Origin: Flammula alnicola
Taxonomy: Eukaryota; Basidiomycota; Agaricomycetes; Agaricales; Strophariaceae
Direction of reading: 5' to 3'
Assembly (NCBI GenBank): GCA_015499995.1
Contig: JADNRV010000029.1
Coordinates: 340,648-404,647 of the forward strand
DNA length: 64,000 bases
Made by a program: the position numbers and the translations under genes. Within the stretch, counting starts at the first letter, position 1. Each line of letters opens with the position of its first letter. The notes under the pieces are model-generated. The model was not told where the DNA came from. It did no database searches and saw only the letters and a list, made by a program, of their open reading frames with translations. Below, one piece after another: positions 46,950-58,517 of the stretch.

Positions 46950-48409
46950 TGAGAGACCCGCTACGTGCTCAGCGACCTAAACAACACACACAACTGCGGA
47001 GCGAGATCCTAACTAGGTCGAGCGACGCTCTACTAGCTTCAGAAATATGTAGTGTGCTGTACTCCACAGTGTTTGTTTTATTTAGCTAGCTGACTTGTAG
47101 ACAGCGCCTCGCGGTTCGTTTAAAGTGGGTATGAGGGATTATTCAAATACACGTTTTATCTTCGTTTCAAGCTTCGTTTTATCACAAGGATGAACGGTTT
47201 TATTGATTTTAAGGTTTTATGTTTTTAGAAAAGCTCTCTAAGACGCTACTAGCTCGACTTTCGAAGCACTAGCTGCTCTGGAGGCTCGGAACTCATCTGA
47301 AACTAAGGCCGCACTGTGCGCTACCTTCTGAACGATCTGCTAGCCCACTTGGACTCTGTTTCTGACTTTCTCTAGGCACTCTTCCGGCCTCTAAGCACTC
47401 TTCTGGCTTCTAAATTCTTGGACCTTGTCCTCAAGAACTTCTCTTTAACACTAAGCCTTCTTCTGGCTTTCAAACGAACTCTATTGAAGTCAAACTGATC
47501 CTTTATTCGTCCTCTTTCTTACTAGACACTGCGTCTTAGCTCGAAATAAAACTGGGAAGAGATTGCTTAAGGTAACTAGCTACAAAAGTACATCTTTTAT
47601 ACTACAGCTATGTGTGGTTCTGGTATGTGAATAAAATAGAGTAAAACATTCTTATCTCGTGTAAATAATGCCTGCAGGCAATGGGTATAGGGTTGGGTAT
47701 TCCAGGTGACCAGATAGCGGTCAAGGATTTGGAAATTCATCCCATTTTAGCGCGCTAGGACGCTCCTGACTTCCGCGTACCATGCGCATCATGCGTGCAT
47801 CTCGGCTAGCGGTGCCGCTTTATTCCGGATCTGCGGCCATCATTGATGCCGGTTCCTTCTTTCCTTTCTTGTCCTATTACCACTTTTGGTAGTCCCCCGG
47901 GTAGAGGGTAGAGCGTGCGTCTAACTAACGCGTCCGCATCCCGTGCGTTTCTCAGTAAGTCACAAGATACGCTCGCTAGTAGTCGACGCATTCGCGTCTA
48001 ACTTTCCCTAGCTGTGTCTCACGCTCCTAGTTGTAGTATTTTGTAGCTAGCTATTCAGCAATACACTGATTGGACTGAATTCGCCGCGCACTAAGTCCAA
48101 AGCATCCAGAAGTCTTTTTAATTTATTCCCCATGGTGTGTTTATGCCTCGCTAGTCGTTTGTGACTTATGCGTTCTATGTTTCACTGTTTTCTAACTTTT
48201 AACTGTCTCCCGGATTATCATACGGACTCAGCTAGCTCTGAACCGCGTCTGATTGCCATTGTCACAGGTTATATGACAGCTAGTAGTCGCATAGCTAGGC
48301 CTTAGACTACTAACTTGGGTGCGTTATAGTCTCTCTGTCTCGGTTATATTCCATAGGTAAAAGATGATATATTGCAAAATTTGTGCGTGGCCGGTTTGCG
48401 GCCCTATCA
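46950..48409 (-). mobile_element. Putative LTR (about 1.46 kb)
   Basis: It begins TGAGAGACC and ends CCCTATCA, so TG..CA ends with a near-inverted hexamer (TGAGAG/CTATCA). It starts exactly where homology to duplication copy 1 stops. On the right it is followed by TCTCCCCCCCA, which on the minus strand is a polypurine tract abutting the LTR. This suits a minus-strand element whose pol lies to the right. No second copy is in the window, so LTR status is inferred. Confidence 0.5.
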
Positions 48410-48445
48410 TCTCCCCCCCACGAAATATTGACTGTCCTCAGTCAA
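48410..48445. promoter_or_regulatory. Polypurine tract and hairpin next to LTR
   Basis: TCTCCCCCCCA (polypurine on minus) is followed by TTGACTG-TCCT-CAGTCAA (48,428-48,445). A matching C-tract and hairpin with changed but still paired stem bases lies at 56,941-56,973. Confidence 0.5.
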
Positions 48446-48877
48446 CCAGACTAATCCTTTGAGCACCACTAGTGGTCTGCTCTTAATTTCCTACTAGTGG
48501 ACATTCTGTTTTATTTGCTTTATTCTCTGGTGCCGCTAGCGAGTTGCAGCATTGCTGCTAGCTCTCTGCTCCTCTATTCCTTGACTTTTTGATGCGCACT
48601 TCCCAATTGGGTAAATTGCATGGCACAAGCGCCCATCTCCGGACACAGATCTATTTTTAGCCTACGCTGCATCTTGTAGCGCCGCTCCTTCCCTCTAGGG
48701 AATTGTTAAGCTCAGGCTTTCGCGATCGTCCTCCCGTGCTCGCTTTCCACCATTTTCTTTTATTTTCTTTCCCATTCTTCGGTGTTCGGCCCCTCCCGCC
48801 CGCTCACGTGTTCCTTGCCCTTTTAACTTCGACAAGTTCAACTTTTCACTCCCACTTCTCTTCTTTCATCTCGCGCC
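48446..48877. other. Leader before plus-strand unit 1
   Basis: No gene. Pyrimidine-rich sequence upstream of the start at 48,878 suggests a promoter/5'UTR. Confidence 0.35.
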
Positions 48878-49679
48878 ATGGCTTCGACTTCCCCCGACCA
48901 CTTTGCGCTCATTCGTGACTTTATCAAACCCACCATGAAGATTTTCAGCTCCTTCCGCTCCTCCGGCACCCATCCTCCCAACGCGGAAATTCTTCGAGCC
49001 ATCAACGCCATTCATGCCCCACTTTCAAAGCACGTCGCCCGTTTTCCTGACGACATCCAAGTCAACGAAGAGTTTCGTGCCTTTGCCACTTCGCTTTCCG
49101 TTGCCGCGTACGAGCTTGGCAGCCGTCCGCCTGCCTGGAATGCCTGGCTGGTTCGCAAGTCCCCTGCCGACTTTAATGTATGGCTCTCTCCCATTCTCTC
49201 TTTTCTCCCTTGTTTAACCTTACTTCCCTTCGTTTTAGCCAGACAATCATTTTCTCCGGTCGATGCGCCTCCTCGCTAATTACGAATACCCCGGCGTGCC
49301 CGTTGAGGATAGCGAGGAGGAAGCAGAGGGTTCAGAAGAGTCCAATTCCACCCCTGAAGTGCCTCCTCCTGCTTCCCTCAAGACAGGTCCCCCCAAAAAG
49401 CGTCAGCGAGTCGGTACGTCTCGATTTCTCCATCTTCCCTTTCTTTTCTTCTCAGCCATGTAAGCTAGAATTATATATGATACCTGGGCTGCCTGCCAAT
49501 AAGGAGTGTACATCCACAAGGCTAACAACCCCCTTGGGCAGTTGCCCAACACTATGCAACATAATATCTACAGGCTGCCGGGGTGCCAGAGACGGCTTTG
49601 GTGCTTGTTGTTGGGGCGGGTGATGGTAAACAGATGTCAACAATGCAGGAAATGATGTCCAGCACTGTATTTTGGGTGC

Positions 49680-50420
49680 TGCTCGTCGTCGGGGGCGCTT
49701 TTGGGCGCGGAAAAAAATCTAATACAATCTATTAATATATTCTGACCTGTCCCCACCCTTTGCGCGCCTCGGGGAGAGCGGGGATGGGTGGATTGACGAG
49801 CATGGCTTTGGATGACGTTCCTATTTGGGGCGGGGCTGCTGTCAAACAACTGTCAACAACATGGGAAATGATGCCCGGGGTTGCATTTGGGCTCTTGCTC
49901 ATCGTCGGGGGCGGTTCTGAGCACGGAAAAAAATCCAATGGGGTCTAGTAATATATTGCTACCCATTGCCGCCCTTTGCGCGCCCCATGGGGGGCGGGGA
50001 TGGGTGGATTGACAAGGATGACTTTGGATGACATTCTAAAATTAGACGTAAAGCGCCCTGTGTGATATTTTTAGACGCCAGCGCTTGTGCCTTGTGCGGT
50101 TCCTTATCTATAGATTAGATATGTGCCTTGTTTTGTTATCTATAAATTAGATAGCCAGAAAGCGCCCACCTTGATATTTTTAGACGCAAATGCTTGTGCC
50201 TCGGCGCCTGTCTCTGTTATCTATAGAATTTGTATTTGGGCTCCTGCTCGTTGGTTTTGAGCACGGAAAAAAATACAATGGGGTCCCATAATATATTGCC
50301 GCCCAATGCGTCCCTTTGCGTTCCTCACAGCGGGGCGGGAATGGATGGATTGGCACGGATGGGTTTGGATGACGTTCCAAAAATAACTGCACAGGTCCCG
50401 ATATTTTTAGAGTACATGAT
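49680..50420 (+). repeat. Subterminal repeats of the foldback element
   Basis: About three imperfect units of 240-300 bases. Each has a CACGGAAAAAAAT-like block, ..TAATATATT.., TTTGCG.. and GGATGGATTG..TTTGGATGAC.. blocks. Mirrored units are at about 54,420-54,780. Confidence 0.7.
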
Positions 50421-51119
50421 GGCATCACAGAATGGGATACCGGGCTTATTTTGCACACCTTTCCTGTTAGAATTTTATTAAATAAAATATATATTCGTGA
50501 TCTACAGATAAGTGTGATTCTAATGGTGTAATTCTCATCCCAAATTTCGAGGAGGAAGGGATGGATGGATCGTTACTCATCTGGATGATGCTACCCAGAA
50601 TGGGAACAATTGATGGGACCCACCGGATTGGGATGCCCAGGTCTGCTCCACTGGCTTGCTGCTCAAATTTATAAATAAATCATTCGAAAATCTTTGATAA
50701 AAATGATTATATTATGTTTCACTAAGTAGTATTATACATCATATATATAAGTAGTACTATACATCAATACTACTACTAGATAACGAAAATACCGTAACGG
50801 TGGGCGGCAATGCGCATATCAGGCGCAATCCGAGCAATAGTGGTGCGCCGTACAACCCCAGCCCACGGCAGCGGTGGGTTGTCCCCTCGCTCCCTCTCGC
50901 CTCCCACCCTTCTACCTCGTTGTTCGCTCCCGCGGCGTTGTTACGGGTTTATCGTTGACATTGCCGACCTCGCAGTGGGCTCCCCTTGGGCGATGGCGAC
51001 GGTGCTGGGTCCCTCCTCCCTCGTTGGCTCCACGGCGGCATCTTCACTTGCCCTCCCCACCCATTTGTCGTCTCTTCGCATCGTTACCAACGTGTGGCGT
51101 CGACGGCGAGCTAGGAGAC

Positions 51120-51205
51120 GTCGGGGCGTGGGTGGGGCAAGGGGAAAGGGAAAGCGGGGCGGGGCAGGGGGAAAGGGAAAGGGAAAGCGGGGCGGGGCAG
51201 GGAGG
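51120..51205 (+). repeat. G-rich tract (GGGGCAGGGGGAAAGGG type)
   Basis: Many runs of 3-5 G separated by A-rich or C spacers. It could form G-quadruplexes on the plus strand. It lies in the left arm of the foldback element. Confidence 0.6.
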
Positions 51206-51424
51206 GCAAGAGTGGAGGGTGGAGGTAGGCAGTGGATCAGGAGGGGTGAAGCGTGGCGTGGTCGTTCCTGGGTGTTTCGTGAGGGGCCGGCACCTGCCTA
51301 ACGAGGGCCGGGGTGGTGGGGACATGGCGTCTCCGCGGGCAGGACGCTGGCGCTCTTGGGGGCGGCGCTGGGTCGTCGCCTCCTTCGCCCTCATCTCCCT
51401 CGCCCTTCTTTGTCGGCCTCGTCG

Positions 51425-51700
51425 ATGTGGTATCCGAGCAGCAGCAGTCGTGCTGCTGCTGCTGCTCCCACCGTGTCTTCGCTGTGATATCCGAGCAGCA
51501 GCAGTGGTCATACTGCTGCTCCTCCGACCTCGCCCTTGTCGTATCCAAGCAGCGGCGGCCGTGCTGCTGTGCCCCCACCTCGCTGTCGTCGCCGTATACG
51601 AACAGCAGCAGCACGACTGGTGCTGCTGCTCTTACCTCGCCGTCGCCGTCGTATCCCAGCAGAAGGGCCGTGTTGCTGCTACCTCGTCCTCGTGGTCGCA
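51425..51700 (-). repeat. CAG/CTG hairpin array, left arm
   Basis: About five units of 50-65 bases. Each has (CAG)n and (CTG)n runs facing each other across a short loop (for example AGCAGCAGTCGTGCTGCTGCT), followed by a spacer with GTATCC/GTATCCGAG. It is the inverted, shorter counterpart of 53,020-54,070. Confidence 0.75.
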
Positions 51701-53019
51701 TCCCATGAGCGGCTGTCGCACTGCTGACAGCGGTGTTGGGAGGTGTTGGCATCGGCCATAGATGCGAGCGGAGGGGTGGTGGCAGTCAGTGTTGACGAGG
51801 GAGAGGCCTTGAGGGGGGATGGCGGTGGTTCAGGATGAGGATCGACTGACGTTGAACGTTGATCTGTTATCCGGCGTTTCCCGGGAGCGAGCCGATTGGT
51901 TGGCAACTTCGGACCGGCCAGCCTCCGATCCGTCATCGAGGACTCGAACGTCCCCGAGGACATCCACAGCACATATAAGACTAAACCTATCATCGGAATA
52001 TATATACTATGTCGTTTAGGACATAAATATCAAGTTTACGGTCAAAATACCAATAGTACTGCCCATTGAATCGAGTTTGCGAGTGACAGTGGTGATTTCG
52101 GGTATTGTAAAGACATCTATCTTGCATTTACTGTTACAATAAACCTATTGATATCTAGATATACTGTATACTTTGACTAAGGAGTGCTATGAGATTATTC
52201 TTCAGGGGTTCCCCAGAGAGTCTTTGGAGTAGGTACAAGAATACAGACATTCTCGTCAACTAATGCATGAAACCAATAAGAAATCTTTGGACAATATGAT
52301 AACCAAGATGGTATTTCGAAGTTTTGAACATCTTGACTTACTATAAACCTCACATAGTATCTGGAAAATTTCTATTTCATTCAAATGATACTTCTACTAC
52401 ATTATCCTCAGTTCAATATGATTTCAAGTAAACCTAGTGTAAGATATCTAACCTCAAATGCCCGAAATCACCTTGTTTGACCATCTCTTCATAGATTGGC
52501 AGGATTTCGACCTCTGGAATGCTGTGAAAATACCTGAAATATATTTTAAGCGACTTATAAATATACTTTGAATATTTTTTAGCCCTCGGATGGGCTGGGT
52601 AATGTCACGGAGAAGTTGGAAACCTCGACGAACGTTTGGGTGGTTAGCCGGTCCGAGTTCGCCAGCCAATCCCGTCACTCTCGGAAAACGCCGAATAACC
52701 ATCAACAGCGATTCGATGACGGTTGATGATCTCCAACCACCACCACCACCACCATCCTTGACCTCTCCTTCATCCACCCCGTCCCACAAAGCCACCATCT
52801 AGGTCCATACGACGCGAACGAAGCTGCCCAGGACGCCGTGTGCCCCTCTCCCTCATCGAGGTAATGTGGGCCGGCTCTGGAAGGAGATGGGATGGAGATG
52901 GGGGTAAGGACACGAGGGGAGAGTGAGAGGGAGACCCACCCGGTAAGCAACGAAATCGAGTCGTATGACTCGATTTCTGTTCTCCTTCTGCTCTCCCTCC
53001 ACCCACTTACCCGAAGGCA

Positions 53020-54070
53020 ACGAGGTGGTAGCAGCAGGAGCAGCAGCGGTCGCGCGCCTGCTGCTGCTCGGATACAGCGACGACGTCCGAGTTGGGAGGA
53101 GCCGCAGCACGACGGCTGCCGCTCGGATAGGGCGACTACCACTAGATGGAAACAGCAGCAGCAGCTCGACGGCTGCTGCTGGTCGGATACGGCGACGACG
53201 ACGGGAACTGCAGCTGCAGCACGGCGGCGGCGGCTGCCCGGATACGGCGACGGCGACAAGGTGAAAGCAGCAGCAGCGCCCGCTTCTGCTGCTGCTCGGA
53301 TACGCGACGACAAGGGGTAGCAGCAGCAGCGGGCCCCACTGCTGCTGCTCGGATACTGCGACGACGTCGAGGTGGGAAGAGCAGCAGCACGACCGCTGCC
53401 GCTCGGATACGTCGAGGTGACAGCAGCAGCCGTCGTGCTGCTGCTGCTCGGATGGGCGACGACGACGACGAGGTGGGAACAGCGGCAGCAGCACGACCGC
53501 TGCTGCCGCTCGTATACGGATCCGACGATGACGACGACGAGGGCGGAGCAGCGGCAGCACGACCGCCGCTGCCGCTCATATACAGATGCGGCGAGGAGGA
53601 GGAGGAGGTGGGAGCAGCAGCAGCAGTACGACCGCTGCTGCTCCTATACGGATACGGCGGCCGACGACGAAGTGGACACCGCAGCAGCAGCACGACGATG
53701 GCTGCTGCTCGTATATGGCGACGACAAGGGGGATCAGCAGCAGCAGGCGTGCCTGCTGCTGCTGCTCGTATACGGTGATGGCGAGGATGAGCGAAACGGC
53801 GAGGATGACGAGGTGGGAGGAGCATTGGCACGATGGCTGCCGCTGGGATACGACGACGACGGCAACGTGGGAGCTGTGGCAGCAGCACGACGGCTGCTGC
53901 TACGCAGACAGGCGACGGCGGCGAGGTGGGAGGAGCAGAAGCGCGACGGCTGCTGCTCGGATACGGCGACGACGAGATGGAAGCACCGCCAGCAGCACGG
54001 GCGCTGCTGCTGCTGCTCCATTATGACGGCGACAACAAGGAGTAGAACGAGGATGAGCAGCAGCAGGAGA
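53020..54070 (+). repeat. CAG/CTG hairpin array, right arm
   Basis: About 16 imperfect tandem units of roughly 60-70 bases. Unit plan: GTGGGAG, a (CAG)n run, loop such as CACGAC or CGCGCG, a (CTG)n run, CGGATACGG, (CGA)n, AGG. Every unit is a potential stem-loop. All three frames on both strands stay open in places, giving long Ala/Leu/Arg reading frames that are by-products of the trinucleotide runs. Confidence 0.8.
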
Positions 54071-56410
54071 GGCGACGACGTGTATTACTCACGTCGACAT
54101 ATGCCCTCCTCGTTCTCTTGTCCTCGTTTCACTCCTGTATTGTATTTTTATTGTTGTATACCATAGCTCAGTTAAAATATATTCAAACTTTTCTATTCAA
54201 TGTTTTTACCTGAGATTTTCGAGCAGAGAAAATGAACCAAGTCTATTTTTAAACATGCAGCGTGGGATTAATAAAACATATCTAATCTATAGATAACAGA
54301 CAGGCACAAGCGTCTGCATCAATGGTGGGCGCTTTTTGGCTATCTAATCTATAGATAACGAAACAAGGCACAAGCGCTGGCGTCTAAAAATATCACACAG
54401 GGCACTTTCCATCTAATTTTAGAATGTCATCCAAAGACATCCTCGTCAATCCACCCATCCCGCCCCCCATGAGGCGCGCAAAGGGCGGCAATAGGTTGCA
54501 ATATATTACTAGAGCCCATTGGATTTTTTCCCGTGCTCCAAACCGCCCCCGACGATGAGCAAGAGCCCAAATGCAACCCCAGGCATCATTTCCCATGTTG
54601 TTGACAGTTGTTTGACAGCAGCCCCGCCCCAAATAGGAACGTCATCCAAAGCCATGCTCGTCAATCCACCCATGCCCGCCCTCCCCGAGGCGCGCAAATG
54701 GTGGGGGCAAGTCAGAATATATTAATAGACCCTATTAGATTTTTTCCCGCGCCCAAAAGCGCCCCCGACGACGAGCAGCACCCAAAATACAGTGCTGGAC
54801 ATCATTTCCTGCGTTGTTGACATCTGTTTACCATCACCCGCCCCAACAACAAGCACCAAAGCCATCCCTGGCACCCCGGCAGCCTGTAGATATTATGTTG
54901 CATAGTGTTGGGCAACTGCCCAAGGGGGTTGTTAGCCTTGTGGATGTACACTCCTTATTGGCAGGCAGCCCAGGTATCATACATGATACTGGCACATACA
55001 GGTGTTCTTCTTTCTAACTTAATGATTTAGATCCCCCCGCACCGGTCACCCATCTTCCAGTTGATCCGTCTCCAGCTCCCTCCATTTCGACCCGTTCTCG
55101 TTCTCAACTCAAGACCGCTCCCCGTGCTCAAGCCACCCTCCCTTTCAAGGCCAGCACGGCTCCTGCCGCTGCTTCCTCTTCTTCCAGAACACGCACGACC
55201 TCCACTCGCGCAACTTGTAAGTGGTTATTTTTCTCCATGCTCTTTCTCTCCCTAACCTACTGTCTCTAGCTCCTGTCACCAGGGCGGCTCCTGTTGCTTC
55301 CAAGTCACGCAAAGCCTCTTCCGTCATCGAACCTCAAGACTCCGACGGCGAACAAGTCGACGAGTTAGATGACGAGCCCGAGCCCACCCCGAAGCCTTCC
55401 AAAGGTAAAGGCAAAGCCAAAAAGCCGACCTTTTGCCTCGTGAGGTCATGGCTCAACGTATTCTGGCTGCCCCGGGTCCTTCTCATCCCGAAGCCATTTC
55501 AGCTTCGCAAGTTGACTTCCATATGCACGAGCGGCTGCAGGTAAACCTGCATCCTACTTTATTGTTTTCGTTTCTGACTTGTTTATTTTTATAGAATCCT
55601 GGTCGTTGCCTCGCTTGCACTACCCTTCTTTTAAGGGTGAACCTCACGAGTGCAAGTTTCTTGGTTGGGGACGGCGCTGCGGATCTTGCCAGAGCGGTGG
55701 TAAGGCTCGCTGCACATTTGAGCTTCACCCCCAGGAGCTCGACCAGGTGCTCGAGTCGGTTTCGCCGCTCGTCTCCTCCTCACGCGAGCGTGCGTAACCT
55801 CTTTGTTTTTCTTTCCTTTCTAACTTTTTCGTTCCTAGAGCTTCGTGTCCTCGTTCTCCAGATTAACCGGCTCCTCCAGGATGCGACCTTGTTTGCCCAG
55901 CTCGCCGATCGCGCCAATCGAAATGCTGCTTATTTTATTCTGCAGCTAATCGAGCATGCTCGATACCTCCGAAAGGATTTCCTCCTGGTCACGTCGTCGG
56001 CCCTCGCTTCGAAGACATGGACATCTTGGACACCCTACTCAGTGGGGACCATTCCCTTCTCGACGACTACCTCGACAAGTCGGCCACTCAGAAGGTTTCC
56101 CTCCCATGGCCTCTCTCAACGGCTATTTCGCCAGCCTCCCGAGGATGATTCTTCGACTGCCCTTGCTTCATAGCTGCCGACACCGCGTTCAGGTCATACC
56201 ACGCTACCACCTTCGGTTGCCAGTACCTCTCAACAAGCGCCCTCTCGTTCCGCTGCCTCTTCCGAGGATGCTGCTACTCAGCCTTCGGCTGCGGACCTTT
56301 TCAACGAGGACGTGCCTTCTGACACTCGCGACCCCCAGGAGCTCGGCGATTCTCGCGAGGCAGATGAGCTGGATGAGCTGGACGATGCTCCCATGCAGAC
56401 CGACAACTAG

Positions 56411-57060
56411 CTGATTTCTACTCGTTCCGTTCTTTCCCTTTTTCTCTTTTTACTTGTATATAGAAATCCGCTCGCGTTCTCTTGGTCTGTAGGTTGTAGC
56501 TGGTGTCTTGGGCGGCCTCGGGGGCCTTATTTTACGTCGCGTATATAGTTTTTTGGACGTTTGCATGCTGCGGGGGCGGTGGTCTTTTTAGATCATCGTC
56601 CCTTTTACTACTTTTTGCTTTGGGGGGCGACGATCTAAAAGATCGTCGTCCCCTAGTAGTGAGACTTTACAGTCTCACTACTTCTGTTCAATATATTTTC
56701 TTGTGCTGTATCTCTGTGTGACCCTAAGTTTATAACCTAAGTTTCTAAGTCCAAGTCAAGTCTGAAATTGACTTTTATAGTGACTGGTTTTCTTCTAAGT
56801 CTAGGTTATGTCTTGATTTCACTAAGACTTAGTTTATTTAAAGTCCTAGCTGCTTACTTGCTGCTTGACAGTCAGCTAGTTCGCAGTTTTTGTCTTTGTA
56901 AGTCCGGAGCATCACTAGGAATGCGACTAGCTATTCCTATCTCCCCCCATGAGAAATCAACTGTCCCCAGTTGCATTCTGGGCGTCGTCTGGTTTATCTC
57001 GCTTATAAATGGGTACACCTAGTTGTGCTCTTTTCGAACTATTTCTTATTCTTTCCCTCA
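56411..57060. other. Possible second LTR-like stretch
   Basis: Rich in CTAGCT-type motifs. It contains hairpins at 56,623-56,653 (GGGGCGACGATC/GATCGTCGTCCCC) and a perfect 10-base stem TAGTGAGACT/AGTCTCACTA with loop TTAC (56,657-56,680). It ends in TCTCCCCCC and the hairpin CAACTG-TCCC-CAGTTG (56,958-56,973), the same arrangement as at the 46,950-48,409 LTR. A TATAAAT box lies at 57,004-57,010. Confidence 0.4.
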
Positions 57061-57540
57061 TGGCCACCATCTCAGCTGACTCTGATCATTCTACGACGAT
57101 CTCCTCTTGTTCCTTGATTGGTACGACTTTAGCACGCCTCAAGGACACGACTCTGCAATTTGATGCAGACTATTTACGCCCGGCGCTTCTCATTCCATTG
57201 GTTTGGACGTTATTAGGCAGCTAGCTGCAGACGCTGTACGTTTTTGCTTCCTAGCTGTACATTTCGTCGCTCTTTGTCTAACTTTATTGCCTAGTGCGCT
57301 CTTCACCTTTCTCCGGAATATATCGCCGCACATCCCGACGTATATTTCATATTATCATCGATTGCGGAGTCCGAACAAGAGCTTCTTGCTTTTTGTTTTC
57401 CCGGAGATCGCGTATCTTATCATCTCAGCCGGTCATCCGCGACATTATTCCACCTTTGTAAGGCTTCAGTCGACGTTGAAACGGCCGCCAAGTTCGTTAT
57501 TTTTCTTCTCCTTCTCTCCTAGCTTTTTCTCAATTGCTTT
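57061..57540 (+). pseudogene. Plus-strand unit 2: hypothetical, probably decayed
   Basis: It starts MATISADSDHSTTISSCSLI after a TATAAAT box. Helical text continues as DVIRQLAADA, then after a GTACGT..CCTAG intron CALHLSPEYIAAHPDVYFIL and SRSSATLFHLCKASVD. A frameshift is needed near 57,190. Family not recognised. Confidence 0.35.
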
Positions 57541-57907
57541 TTAGGCTGAATCTCTCTTAAATGCCATGTAGTTAATCTTACAACTAGCTCGATTTTCGTT
57601 TAGCTAGCTATATTATAACATGTGCATTTTTGCCTTGAGGCCTTGCTTTTTGCAATTTCACCATGCCTCGTGCCTAAAGACTTTGTCTTTTGTTCATGCA
57701 CCTCCTGATTATCGCGCCGGAGTTATGTGTTTCCGTTGATCGCCAATCAAGCTAGTTGCCATTTTTGGCTTGCACTGCCATCATGCGACCCTTTTTGATC
57801 CCTTTGGGCAGGCGCTAGCTATTTCCTTATTCGGCAAAGGCGCTCCACGCTTTCTGGTTATTTAATGCAGATTTGAACGTGTTTTGAGCCAGTCCTCGAA
57901 TATTCAG
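57541..57907. other. Spacer between plus-strand units
   Basis: T-rich with several CTAGCT motifs. No gene. Confidence 0.4.
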
Positions 57908-58517
57908 ATGGCTTCACCTGCAACCTTCCGACCCATTCCTACCGCTTTCCTCGATGCTTTGGCAGGTGCTTTGTATTTTTCCGAGTATACCTTGGAACAA
58001 AGTCCACTCAACATTAATGACTTCGCACGCGAGGTCTTTCATGCAGGCCTCCTTTGCGTATGCCTCATTGTTTGAATCCCTTTTTGATTCTCGCTTAATT
58101 ACCCCATTTTCTTTTAGGAGCCTATCCTCGTTCTCCATCTGACTCCCGACCCTGACGCTCGCTTTCTTGATCTCTTGAAGCAACTAGTCCACTTGCAGAA
58201 CGTCGCTCGCCAGCTAGCTAATGCTGCTTTATTCAACAAGCTTCATCACTTTTTGGTGCATCATTACGTACGCCTTCCAGGCTTATCCAAGGATGAGATC
58301 GCGGATTTTTATGCTGAGGTATAAACTCAGTGTTCTTGAGTACTAGCTGTTTTTGCTAATCATGCCTCGTTTTTCTCATTTACAGGGTGTGGCTGAGGCA
58401 TCGACCATACGCTCTACGCGACAGGTTACTCCTTTTGAACGCGACCCTATTCTTTTCAATTCCAACCACAAATGCCGCGATATCTTCTTAACCGACCTCC
58501 TACGCCTTTTAGAGTAG
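57908..58517 (+). CDS. Plus-strand unit 3: intact hypothetical protein
   Basis: The exons 57908-58057, 58118-58318 and 58386-58517 join in frame to 160 residues and a stop. All introns are GT..AG. The protein is mostly helical (for example RFLDLLKQLVHLQNVARQLA, FNKLHHFLVHHYVRLPGLSK) with a basic C-terminal stretch (STIRSTRQVTPFERD) and no membrane or signal segment. It is antisense to pol and lies in the retroelement region between two other plus-strand units. I do not recognise the family. Intactness amid decay is notable. Function unknown. Confidence 0.55.

Larger units (their letters stand above)
49478..54979. mobile_element. 5.5 kb foldback element
   Basis: A giant imperfect palindrome. 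The ends TGATACCTGGGCTGCC and complement lie next to TA on both sides (TA duplication, as in Tc1/mariner-like insertions). The outermost >100 bases are essentially identical when one arm is reversed. The arms (about 49,478-51,960 and 52,590-54,979) carry, in order, GGGGCGGG-type 240 bp subrepeats, AT-rich blocks with CTATAGATAAC motifs, a CAG/CTG hairpin array and a further conserved block. The central loop of about 600 bases is AT-rich. No transposase was recognised. It sits in an intron of the surrounding plus-strand gene. Confidence 0.85.
48878..56410 (+). pseudogene. Plus-strand unit 1: zinc-cysteine hypothetical gene, split by foldback element
   Basis: Exons 48878-49177, 49239-49413, 55031-55216, 55270 to about 55541, and further exons to a stop at 56,410. 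The first four junctions are in phase. Visible parts: N-terminal MASTSPDHFALIRDFIKP; acidic EDSEEEAEGSEESN; basic/serine linker; a likely zinc knuckle with NPGRCLAC then HECKFLGWGRRCGSC and ARC (about 55,597-55,715); a helical region; and an acidic end ADELDELDDAPMQTDN. The 5.5 kb foldback element lies wholly inside intron 2. Frameshifts near 55,423 (A-run) and 55,630 suggest decay. The unit is antisense to pol. Resemblance to anonymous proteins common near agaricomycete retroelements is my impression only. Function unknown. Confidence 0.5.

Noticed and set aside
51425..54070. CRISPR-like array of repeats and spacers
   Set aside because: The units are degenerate CAG/CTG hairpins in a eukaryotic genome with no cas genes; the spacers are not unique sequence.
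50874..54166. Many overlapping Ala/Leu/Arg/Ser-rich open frames on both strands in the foldback element
   Set aside because: They follow from (CAG)n, (CTG)n and (CGA)n runs read in any frame. No conserved domain, and both strands are equally open.
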